From: Salvelinus alpinus
Taxonomy: Eukaryota > Chordata > Actinopteri > Salmoniformes > Salmonidae
Length of the DNA: 64,000 nucleotides
Assembly: GCF_045679555.1 (NCBI RefSeq)
Contig: NC_092090.1
Coordinates: 27,119,202-27,183,201 of the forward strand
Direction: 5' to 3'
Shown: positions 9,801 through 19,413 of the stretch, in pieces
Layout: each line of letters starts with the position of its first letter
Numbering within the stretch: the first letter of the stretch is position 1
Made by a program: the position numbers and the translations under genes
Notes under the pieces: generated by a model
Database searches by the model: none
What the model was told of the DNA's origin: nothing
What the model saw: only the letters and a program-made list of their open reading frames with translations

Positions 9801-10255
9801 GGACTATATCTATTTCTAGTTCTACATTTTTTGAATGGGGCATGCTTATTTAAGATGGTGAGGAAGGCACTTTTAAAGAATAGCCAGGCATCATCTACTG
9901 ACGGGATGAGGTCAATGTCATTCCAAGATACCCCGGCCAGGTCGATTAGGAAGGCCTGCTCGCAGAAGTGTTTTAGGGAGCGTTTGACAGTGATGAGGGG
10001 TGGTCGTTTGGTCGCAGACCCATTTCGGATGCAGGCAATGAGGCAGTGATCGCTGAGATCTTGATTGAAAACAGCAGAGGTGTATTTGGAGGGCGAGTTA
10101 GTTAGGATGACATCTTTGAGGGTGGCCGTGTTTACGGATTTAGGGTTGTACCTGGTAGGTTCATTGATCATTTGTGTGAGATTGAGGGTATCAAGCTTAG
10201 ATTGTAGGATGGCCGGGGTGTTAAGCATGTCCCAGTTTAGGTCACCTAGTAGCAC
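9782..10255 (-). pseudogene. LINE ORF segment: endonuclease C-terminus and linker
   Basis: A 157-codon open piece starting LLGDLNWDML (the GDxN catalytic Asp/Asn pair) and containing QDLSDHCLIAC (the SDH motif), then a linker ending SPWFTPT. It continues the endonuclease begun at 10880 after a frame change. The next piece (9363-9800) is in another frame, so at least two indels separate the endonuclease from the RT. Confidence 0.7.
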
Positions 10256-10265
10256 GAGCTCATCT

Positions 10266-10880
10266 TCACATATGGTATCGAGGGCACAGCTGGGGGCAGA
10301 GGGAGGTCAATAGCAAGCGGCAACAGTGAGAGACGTTTCTGGAAGGGTGAATTTTTAGAAGTAGAAGCTCAAATTGTTTGGGTACAGACTTGGATAGTAA
10401 TACAGAACTCTGCAGGCTATCTTTGCAGTAGATTGCAACACCGCCCCCTTTGGCAGTTCTATCTTGGCAGAAAATGTTATAGTTAACGATGGAGATTTCA
10501 GGGTTTTTGGTGGTTTTCCTAAGCCAGGATTCAGACACGACTAAGACATCCGGGTTGGCAGAGTGTGCTAAAGCAGTGAGTAAAACAAACTTAGGGAGGA
10601 GGCTTCTAATGTTAACATGCATGAAACCAAGGCTTTTACGGTTACAGAAGTCAACAAATGAGAGCACCAAGGGAGTGGGGCTAGGCACTGCAGGACCTGG
10701 ATTAACCTCTACATCACCAGAGGAACAGAGGAGAAGTAGGATAAGGGTACGGCTAAATGCTATACGAACTGGCCGTCTAGCACGTTCGGAACAGAGAGTA
10801 AAAGGAGCAGGTTTCTGGGCTCGATAGCATAGATTCAAGGCATAGTGTACAGACAAAGGTAAGGTAGGATGTGAGTACAT
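10266..10880 (-). pseudogene. LINE ORF segment: 2A leader and endonuclease N-terminus
   Basis: A 204-codon open segment. Residues 42-55 are hydrophobic (FSRTLILLLLCSSG), immediately followed by the 2A-like motif DVEVNPGP at residues 56-63. Then comes the start of an AP endonuclease: HVNIRSLLPK, a VSESWL phrase (Glu of the active site) and GGGVAIY. The frame is lost near 10330, where the endonuclease continues in another frame after HPSR. In related APE-type LINEs the 2A peptide causes ribosome skipping, releasing the leader peptide. Function here is inferred, as the element is broken. Confidence 0.75.
10692..10715 (-). other. 2A-like ribosome-skipping motif
   Basis: The minus strand encodes D-V-E-V-N-P-G-P, exactly matching the D(V/I)ExNPGP consensus, preceded by Gly and a hydrophobic run. 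2A-like motifs at the N-terminus of APE-type non-LTR retrotransposons are a known feature. Confidence 0.85.
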
Positions 10881-10890
10881 TGGAGGTATA

Positions 10891-11258
10891 TAGGTGAGCC
10901 TTTTAAAATTATTATACAGCGTAATGTATCTGTTAGGACCAGATGTTAGATAATATTCTGTTTAATTGGCACATTCTTTTCTCTACCAGTGTTGAATTTG
11001 TACTGGTCTGTGGTACAAATCCTTTACTTCTTTGTGTTGTGATGTTGGATAAACATATCTCTGTTTTTACATTTGTCTTGTAGCTTTTTGTGCTATGTTG
11101 CTCTGTCTATATGCTATGTCTTACTTGTCCTATGTTGATCTGCGTGTGCTCACTGCTCATTGATTGTCTGTATTGTAATTGTTTTTAATAACCTGCCCAG
11201 GGACTGCGGTTGAAAATTAGCCGGCCGGCTAAAACCGTCACTTTTACTGAAACGTTGA
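10891..11258. repeat. Host repeat interrupted by a TTAA element
   Basis: AT-rich non-coding sequence ending GAAACGTTGA directly before TTAA. It continues after the inserted element at 12309 with TGTGCACTGCCCCTGTAAAA and AATAAAATAAA, which looks like a LINE tail. No protein-coding signal is seen. Confidence 0.45.
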
Positions 11259-12308
11259 TTAAACCTCTCTGGGATATGTGGGACGGTAGCGTCCCACTTG
11301 GCCAATAGCCAGAGAAAATGTAGAGCGCCAAATTAAAAAAATATATATAAAATCAAACTTTCATTAAATCACAAATGTAAGATACCAAATTAAAGCTACA
11401 CTCGTTGTGAATCCAGCCACCATGTCAGATTTCAAAAAGGCTTTTCGGCAAAAGCATAAGATGCTATTATCTGATGATAGCACAACAGTAAACAAAGAGA
11501 GTGTAGCATATTTCAACACTGCAGGCACGACACAAAACGCAGAAATAAAATATAAATCATGCCTTACCTTTGACGAGATTCTTTTGTTGGCACTCCAATA
11601 TGTCCCATAAACATCACAAATGGTCCTTTTGTTCTATTAATTCCGTCCATATATATCCAAATTGTCCATTTATTTGGCGCGGTTGCTCCAGAAAAAAACA
11701 GCTTCCAATTTGCGCAAAGTCATTACAAAATATCTCAAAAATTACCTCTAAACTTTGCCAAAACATTTCAAACTACTTTTGTAATACAACTTAAGGTATT
11801 TGTAAACGTTAATAATCGATCAAATTGAAGACGGGTCTATCTGTTTTCAATACAGGAGATCAACAAATTAACGCTACTTTTCTAGTCTTGCGCAACTCTC
11901 AAACAGTACACATGACGTTACATTGTTTCCAGGTGGTCTTACTTCTTCATTGCACAAAGGAATAACCTCAACCTATTTCCAAAGAGTGGTGACATCCAGT
12001 GGAAGCGGTAGGAACTGAAAACAGGGTGATTAGAAATCCAGTATTCCAATGAAAACTCATTGAACAGACAGTGACTTAAAAAAAAGAAAATAATTATGGT
12101 TAGTCCTCGGGGTTTTGCCTGCTACATAAGTTCTGTTATACTTACAGACATGATTCAAACAGTTTAAGAAACTTCAGAGTGTTTCCCATCCAAATCTACT
12201 AATAATATGCATATTTTATATTCTGGGGATGAGTAGAAGGAAGTTGAAATTGGGCACGCTATTTATCCAATAGTGAATTTGCTGCCCCCTATCCTAGAGA
12301 CGTTTTAA
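11259..12308 (-). mobile_element. TTAA-bounded (piggyBac-type) non-autonomous element, copy A
   Basis: TTAA occurs at 11259-11262 and 12305-12308. The inner ends are related inverted repeats: ACCTCTCTGGGATA on the left and, in complement, AACGTCTCTAGGATA on the right. A perfect palindrome (GTGGGACGGTAGCGTCCCAC) lies just inside the left end. The element is 1,042 bp between the TTAA sites, with no transposase. Antisense to copies B and C, it shares their ends and one copy of the conserved module (11565-11650, minus strand). Confidence 0.75.
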
Positions 12309-13013
12309 TGTGCACTGCCCCTGTAAAAATAAAATAAACTCAAACATCTCCTTACCCTACCGTCAACATTACCACAACATAGTGAGAGCCACTGTGGAAA
12401 AGAAACATAGCTCCATGTTGGATATTTTTGCACTCAGAGACAACAAGGTCATAAACAGAATGCGACATATCAGTCTTGGTATATTAGTCTCATGTTGATA
12501 TAGTAAAATGGTTATTTTGTTAATTTTCAAAATGGCATATTTTGAAAAACATCCGAACAAATGGCCATTCACTTTTCATAGTGGGGAAAATAGTTTTCCA
12601 TGACGGCCTAGTGATTGAGTAACAATACCCATACTGTTTATCAGTAACTATGTCCTGACACGCTATGGGAAGTTGATTCTTAACCCATGTTGCTTGGCAA
12701 GCAAATCACAATAATCCTCTAAGAACCAATCAACAAAGGCCTGTAAACTAAAACCCTGAGAGGCCATTAAAGAAAATAGAATCCCTAGAATGGGCAAGCC
12801 CTCAGACCCATTAACTTTAATCGGAATGTCCGTTCTAGGGATTATATTTCTATGGTTACACAGGAAACCAGGGGGACCTGCTTCCACAACAGTCCTGGAG
12901 GTTTTAAGGTAAAGTTCTGCTTGGTAATAACTTCAGACGCTTTTCAGACTTCATCAACAACCAACAACCTCAACAGGACGTCTGTTTTAATCAGTCTCCC
13001 ACTGGACCGAACC
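12309..13013. other. Non-coding stretch with LINE-like tail
   Basis: The first ~40 bp belong to the repeat interrupted by copy A. The remainder shows no recognisable gene. A frame open from 12852 runs into the small ORF at 13014 but has no coding character of its own. Confidence 0.35.
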
Positions 13014-13178
13014 ATGGGATGCAACACCAGCAGGGATGCTGTCGTGGTGGACCCTTCTAAAAAGCCAGAGACCAGACCAGCGTCGGCCAGCTCAACCAGT
13101 AAGGCCACCGCTGAGGAGGCTAAAGAAACTACAGAGAAAGACAAAGATGAAACAGAAGGCATATCAAGCTGCGACTGA
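13014..13178 (+). CDS. Hypothetical small protein with N-myristoylation-type start
   Basis: A 54-codon ORF with a good Kozak context (ACCATGG). The protein begins MGCNTSRDAVVVDPSKK: Gly2 and Ser6 fit the N-myristoyltransferase consensus, and Cys3 is a possible palmitoylation site, as in small membrane-anchored adaptor peptides. The rest is polar, rich in Lys/Glu/Thr (KATAEEAKETTEKDKDETEG), with no domain. A possible 5' splice site (AAAGTAAGA, near 13210) follows the stop. I do not recognise the gene; comparable small MGC-starting proteins exist in vertebrates. It lies in a gap between repeats, which slightly favours a real gene. Chance ORF is the main alternative. Confidence 0.35.
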   Translation: MGCNTSRDAVVVDPSKKPETRPASASSTSKATAEEAKETTEKDKDETEGISSCD

Positions 13179-13490
13179 CATCCATCTTTCTTCTTAATCC
13201 AAACTCCTCAAAGTAAGATATCTGTCATTCTGACAGTTAGCATAAAAGTATATCTCATCACCCAAATATGGACAAATACAATTATCTGTATGACGTTTTG
13301 GGTCACTTTCTTTATTCTATCAAATGGAAGTTAGCTATTCTAATGATTAAGCCATAAACAAGTTGAACAAATGATGACTATCCCATTGGGTAACACTATG
13401 ATACAATCACCTCTATTACTTCTCTGTCTGTCTGTGGCTATTTGACATGACCAGATGTGATGTATAGCTAGTGAGATGGTCTCTCTATCT
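13179..13490. other. Unassigned stretch
   Basis: No gene or repeat recognised. Could be 3' UTR or intron of the small ORF upstream. Confidence 0.3.
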
Positions 13491-13491
13491 C

Positions 13492-13523
<32 letters not shown>

Positions 13524-13537
13524 TGTGTGTGTGTATG
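13491..13537. repeat. (GCGT)n/(GTGT)n microsatellite
   Basis: About nine GCGT units followed by GT repeats. Confidence 0.9.
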
Positions 13538-13639
13538 TACAAATTGGCCTGTCTGCAGGTAAAGGAAATGGTCTCTCTCTCTGCAGAGGAAGGCAATGCT
13601 GCACAACTGTACATCAACCCCTGTGTCATCTGGGACCAG

Positions 13640-14775
13640 ACCAGCCACACACCCCGCTCCACTCTGTGATGTAACCTACCAGCCACACACCCCGCTCCAC
13701 TCTGTGATGTAACCTACCAGCCACACACCCCGCTCCACTCTGTGATGTAACCTACCAGCCACACACCCCCACTCCACTCTGTGATGTAACCTACCAGCCA
13801 CACACCCCGCTCCACTCTGTGATGGAACCTACCAGCCACACCCCCCCACTCCACTCTGTGATGTAACCTACCAGCCACACCTCCCCACTCCACTCTGTGA
13901 TGTAACCTACCAGCCACACACCCCCACTCCACTCTGTGATGTAACCTACCAGCCACACACCCCACTCCACTCTGTGATGTAGACCTACCAGCCACACCCC
14001 CCGCTCCACTCTGTGATGTAACCTACCAGCCACACCCCCCCCACTCCACTCTGTGATGTAACCTACCAGCCACACACCCCACTCCACTCTGTGATGTAAC
14101 CTACCAGCCACACCCCCCCCGCTCCACTCTGTGATGTAACCTACCAGCCACACACCCCGCTCCACTCTGTGATGTAACCTACCAGCCACACCCCCCGCTC
14201 CACTCTGTGATGTAACCTACCAGCCACACACCCCCACTCCACTCTGTGATGTAACCTACCAGCCACACCCCCCCCACTCCACTCTGTGATGTAACCTACC
14301 AGCCACACCCCCCCACTCCACTCTGTGATGTAACCTACCAGCCACACCTCCCCACTCCACTCTGTGATGTAACCTACCAGCCACACCTCCCCACTCCACT
14401 CTGTGATGTAACCTACCAGCCACACACCCCCCGCTCCACTCTGTGATGTAACCTACCAGCCACACACCCCCCGCTCCACTCTGTGATGTAACCTACCAGC
14501 CACACCCCCCACTCCACTCTGTGATGTAACCTACCAGCCACACACCCCCGCTCCACTCTGTGATGTAACCTACCAGCCACACCCCCCCCGCTCCACTCTG
14601 TGATGTAACCTACCAGCCACACCCCCCACTCCACTCTGTGATGTAACCTACCAGCCACACACCCCCACTCCACTCTGTGATGTAACCTACCAGCCACACC
14701 CCCCGCTCCACTCTGTGATGTAACCTACCAGCCACACACCCCCACTCCACTCTGTGATGTAACCTACCAGCCACA
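13640..14775. repeat. 38-bp minisatellite, about 30 copies
   Basis: Tandem units of about 38 bp (CACTCTGTGATGTAACCTAC then CAGCCACAC and a variable C-run ending in GCTC or ACTC). Variation is almost wholly in the C-run length and the G/A after it. Long minus-strand frames (WLVGYITEWSG repeats) are by-products of the unit and are not genes. Confidence 0.95.
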
Positions 14776-16717
14776 GGTTCCTTACTCTGTCTACTGTTGC
14801 TGGTCCAGAACACTCTCTCTCTCAATCTCTCAACTGGACCTTCAGTGTCCACAGTGCCATGTTTATATCCTGTTAATGTGCCAGTATTGTCATTGTAACA
14901 ACAATGAGACATGGTAGTAAATGTACAGATTCAATCTGACTAATGTCCTTTATTGTTCTTACCTCCATCTCTATCTCACTCTCTATCACACACCTCTCTT
15001 CCAAGGTGGCAGTTACAATCAGTTATTTCAAAAGCTTCCAACCCTGCCGCAGGCTAAACCAAACAGCAGCCAAATCAGTAGGCTTTATAGGCAGTTTTTG
15101 TTGCAGCTGTACAGCATATTACTGATCACTCCAGCGGTCCTAGGCTCCAACACTACATAACACTGCATCAGGAAGCTGTTACAGCTCTGTGTTTGGGTAG
15201 ACAGCAGCATGCTTGTTATTACCCGTAAAGGAAATGGTTCCCATAGATATAAATACTATATACTGCAATGCCTTTTTTTGCCACCAGGTGGCATGTAAAC
15301 ACAGCTGCAGTTATGTTTGTCACCACCAGGGTGCAGAAGTGATCCATCAGTATTTGGTGGGCTATCCAATGCCCTGGTCCATTTACTCAAGACATTTAAT
15401 CTGAAATATATGTTGTAAATGTATTACCAGCGAGTGAATAGAGCTGGAAGGGAATAGCCATTTCACAAAGCCCATATCACAAATACCCATCACAGAGGAA
15501 GCGGGAAATTACATGAAAATATTACCATTATACAAATGGAAAGTGTGATTGAATAATGTGTTTGAGAAGATAAATGGAAAGCACTTTGTTAGAAAATGTG
15601 GTGCTAAATAGCTTTTTAATTTCAGATGTGGGATAAAAGAAAACACATTTTTACTCCATTTTCACTGGCAATTGATTAGTGGTTCCACACCTGCAGAGAG
15701 AAGGGCTCTTATCTTCTCATTATCAGTTAATTAATATGCATGCACACATGTCTATTATCTTTCCTCTGCCATTTAGCAGAATTGAGACATTGATGTTGTA
15801 ATGGCCTTGGAATGGATGACTTCTCTCTCTGTTGCTTTATGGAGAAATAAGACACATGATTGACATTGTCTTTAATTGTTGTAAGAGACAATTTAATTAA
15901 AATAAAATAAAAAGGAAAAACAAATTCTTTACATCATATTCAATATGACATCACCATTCCCCTCTGGGAGGTGTATCTTTAAACACAGCAACTCTTATTT
16001 GATTGGCTGTATTTAAGTTAGCAGCTATTCTATGGTACTGTAGCTTTACGAAACAAGCCATTTGGTGCACTGTGTATACCTAAGAAAGAGATGTTTTGAA
16101 GAGTGATATGGAAATGTTTTACTTGAAAGACATACATAAGGGACTAAGATATTAAATTCCTCACTCTGCCAGGGTTTGGCTATTAGAGAATCCAATGCCT
16201 CACCCGTTGAAGCAAAACCTGGGTGAAAGTCAAATTAATTTATGTCCTGATCTTCAATGTTCCACTGCCATAAGTGCATATTGTATTATCAGTGAAATAT
16301 GAAGTCCTATAGAAACTAGTCTGACTGGATATCTTTCCAGTTGTGCATAAATGGCCCTCAGCATATGTTCTGTATTATGCACATTACACAATGTCATTAG
16401 CTTTTTATCTTTATGGTTTGAGCCAAATTTCACATAGCAGTGGATGTTGTTATGGTTGATCGTATGATTGTACATTAGAATGATATACATGCTTCATGAC
16501 TAAAACAAACATTATAGAGGATGATTATGTCACTAAACCATAGTGGTTCAGAAGTCTAGCTGTTGATAAGGGAATATTGTGAATATTAGGTTTAGAAACA
16601 TCATTTTCAAACAGAGATGTGCCAACTAATAAAGGCTAGCCTGGCAGTCTAAAATGAAAAAGGGCATCTGAACACTACTCTGGGGTGTAATCTGCTCCTC
16701 TTGTAATGTGCCATTTA
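14776..16717. other. Unique-looking non-coding sequence
   Basis: About 1.9 kb without a supportable exon, transposon end or long repeat on either strand. Only short chance ORFs are present. Confidence 0.4.
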
Positions 16718-18163
16718 TAAACTCAGCAAAAAAAGAAACCTCCCTTTTTCAGGACCTGTCTTTCAAAGAGAATTCGTAAAACTCCAGATAACTTCACAGA
16801 TCTTCATTGTAAAGGGTTTAAACACGGTTTCCCATGCTTGTTCAATGAACCATAAACAATGAATGAACATGCACCTGTAGAAGGGTCGTTAAGACACGAA
16901 CAGCTTACAGACGGTAGGCAATTAAGGTCACATATATGAAAACTTAGGACACTGAAGAGGCCTTTCTACTGACTCTGAAAAACACCAAAAGAAAGATGCC
17001 CAAGGTCCCTGCTCATCTGCGTGAATGTGCCTTAGGCATGCTGCAAGGAGGCATGAGGACTGCAGATGTGGCCAGGGCAATAAATTGCAATGTCCGTACT
17101 GTGAGACGCCTAAGACAGCGCTACAGGGAGACAGGACGGACAGCTGATCATCCTCGCAGTGGCAGACTACGTGTAACAACACCTGCACAGGATCGGTACA
17201 TCCGAACATCACACCTGCGGGACAGGTACAGGATGGCAACAACAACTGCCCGAGTTACACCAGGAACGCACAATCCCTCCATCAGTGCTCAGACTGTCCA
17301 CAATAGGCTGAGAGAGGCTGGACTGTGTAGGCCTGTTGTAAGGCAGGTCCTCACCAGACATCATCGGCAACAACGTCGCCTATGGGCACAAACCCACCAT
17401 CGCTGGACCAGACAGGACTGGCAAAAAGTGCTCTTCACTGATGAGTCGCGGTTTTGTCTCACCAGGGGTGATGGTCGGATTCGCGCTTATCGTCGAAGGA
17501 ATGAGCGTTACACCGAGGCCTGTACTCTGGAGCGGGATTGATTTGGAGGTGGAGGGTCGTCATGGTCTGGGGCGGTGTGTCACAGCATCATCGGACTGAG
17601 CTTGTTGTCATTGCAGGCAATCTCAATGCTGTGCGTTACAGGGAAGACATCCTCCTCCCTCATGTGGTACCCTTCCTGCAGGCTCATCCTGACATGACCC
17701 TGCAGCATGACAATGACACCAGCCATACTGCTCGTTCTGTGCGTGATTTCCTGTAAGATAGGAATGTCAGTGTTCTGCCATGGCCAGCGAAGAGCCCGGA
17801 TCTCCATCCCATTGAGCACGTCTGGGACCTGTTGGATCGGAGGGTGAGGGCTAGGGCCATTCCCCCCAGAAATGTCTGGGAACTTGCAGGTGCCTTGGTG
17901 GAAGAGCGGGGTAACATCTCACAGCAAGAACTGGCAAATCTGATGCAGTCCATGAGGAGGAGATACACTGCAGTACTTAATGCAGCTGGTGGCCACACCA
18001 GATACTGACTGTTACTTTTGATTTTAACTCCCCCTTTGTTCAGGGACACATTATTCTATTTCTGTTAGTCACATGTCCGTGGAACTTGTTCAGTTTATGT
18101 CTCAGTTGCTGAATCTTATGTTCATACAAATAAGTACAAATATTTTTTTTTTTACTGAGTTTA
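16718..18163 (+). mobile_element. Tc1-like transposon, inactive
   Basis: TA at 16718-16719 and 18162-18163. Ends are inverted (AACTCAGCAAAAAAAGAAA on the left, AAATATTTTTTTTTTTACTG and AGTT on the right). About 1.45 kb around one transposase gene. A different Tc1 family from the one at 5.8 kb. Confidence 0.85.
16996..18008 (+). pseudogene. Tc1 transposase with two stops and a frameshift
   Basis: Starts MPKVPAHLRECALGMLQGGM, with an HTH region (DVARAINCNVRTVRRLRQRY) and a GRPR-like HPRSGRLR hook. All three catalytic acids are still present: D in FTDESRF (17440), D in LQHDNDTSHTAR (17709) and E in HPIEHVWD (17814), with 34 residues between the last two. Lesions: a TGA at 17539-17541 just before the Gly-rich FGGGGS strand, a one-base shift in the next few codons, and a TAA at 17754-17756 after the second Asp. 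The C-terminus ends GGHTRY at 18008. The gene is therefore dead, though the pieces align along the full length. Confidence 0.85.
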
Positions 18164-18370
18164 TGATTAGTATAATGGTCTGTCATTAGAATAAGTATTC
18201 ATGTTATTTCCTGCAAGCCACTCTTTAAAGATGTGTTCTTCACAGGCCTCGTTTGTGAATATATGATCAGAACCCTGACAGACAGAGAGCATCTTTAATC
18301 TTTCTCTGGCCTTGAAGAATGTCACTGATCTCCCTGTAACTGCAGGGAGCGGCGCTGATCAAATCCACAT

Positions 18371-18420
18371 TGTGTGCGTGTGCGTGTGCGTGTGCGTGTG
18401 CGTGTGCGTGTGCGTGTGGA
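18371..18420. repeat. (GTGTGC)n microsatellite
   Basis: About eight TGTGCG hexamers. Confidence 0.9.
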
Positions 18421-19018
18421 TCACATCTACTGTTTGTTTATGGGGACTTTATTTCACTATGAAATCACCCAGATATTCATAATTGCTTGTCAAAGCCATC
18501 TGTTCTGAAGTGTCACAGTGGTTCCTTTGGAGTGGCCTGTTCACATCACCAGTTGATTGAGCGCAAAAAAAACAGATGTGTGCCAAGAGGTCAACTTTCA
18601 TTTAAAGACAAGTCAGATACAGCGTTTTCCCCCTTTTTTGTGATTCTGGAAGCGTATGTATACACCCCAAATGCTGTCTGTATTATCTAGGAGCTGGAGA
18701 CTGAGATGTAAGCATTAGGTTTCTGCCTTACAGAATGGGGACGTTTGGAACATTTCTGTTTTTCTGAGTCTGATCTTTATTTGGTCTGCACGGTGGAAGG
18801 ATGGTATTCAGAACAAACTCTGACTCATTTTACGTGGAATTTCTACCAACGAATAAGTAAACAACTGTTAACAGAAGCTAATACTTCTAAGTGGTTGTGT
18901 CATACTTTCTCTGACTATACACAAATAAAACCTGTATGAATCCCTCATATACTGCAGTGCATGCTCTACCTGATAATGGTGTTTAGCCCCTTTGAATCCA
19001 CAGCACTTAATTTTTCTG
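18421..19018. other. Unassigned stretch
   Basis: No gene or recognised repeat. Confidence 0.3.
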
Positions 19019-19038
19019 CTCTCTCTCTCCCCCGTCTC

Positions 19039-19087
<49 letters not shown>

Positions 19088-19252
19088 CCTCTCTCTCCTC
19101 TCTCTCTCGCACGCTCTCTCTCTCTCTCTCCCCCACCGTCTCTCCTCTCTCTCTCTCTCTCTCTCGCACGCTCTCTCTCTCTCTCTCCCCCACCGTCTCT
19201 CCTCTCTCTCTCTCTCTCGCACGCTCTCTCTCTCTCTCTCCCCCACCGTCTC

Positions 19253-19287
<35 letters not shown>

Positions 19288-19345
19288 CCGTCTCTCCTCT
19301 CTCTCTCGCACCGTCTCTCCTCTCTCTCTCTCTCTCTCGCACGCA

Positions 19346-19410
<65 letters not shown>
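19019..19410. repeat. CT-rich compound satellite
   Basis: (CT)n runs broken at semi-regular intervals by CGCACG and CCCCCACCGT blocks, so part is a higher-order repeat of about 60 bp (19100-19260), ending in a pure (CT)n of about 60 bp. The long Arg-Glu or Ser-Leu frames on both strands are artefacts. Confidence 0.9.

Positions 19411-19413
<3 letters not shown>

Larger units (their letters stand above)
7456..10890 (-). mobile_element. APE-type LINE (L2/CR1-like) with 2A motif, decayed
   Basis: Read on the minus strand, the order is a 5' leader peptide with a 2A-like motif, AP endonuclease, linker, reverse transcriptase, then a 3' UTR ending in GGTTAAATAAAGGTGG next to the TA/A tract. Coding pieces lie in at least four frames. 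Near full length (3.4 kb), oriented opposite to the neighbouring Tc1 element. Clade is inferred from the RT wording and the presence of 2A. Confidence 0.85.

Noticed and set aside
9412..10827. Plus-strand ORFs across the antisense LINE
   Set aside because: They are antisense shadows of the LINE coding pieces.
11259..12308. Helitron, because of a hairpin near one end
   Set aside because: TTAA at both ends and inverted termini do not fit Helitrons, and CTRR is not at the boundary.
13714..14912. Long minus-strand ORFs with WLVGYITEWSG repeats
   Set aside because: They arise from the 38-bp minisatellite being open in several frames. No start context, splice sites or homology.
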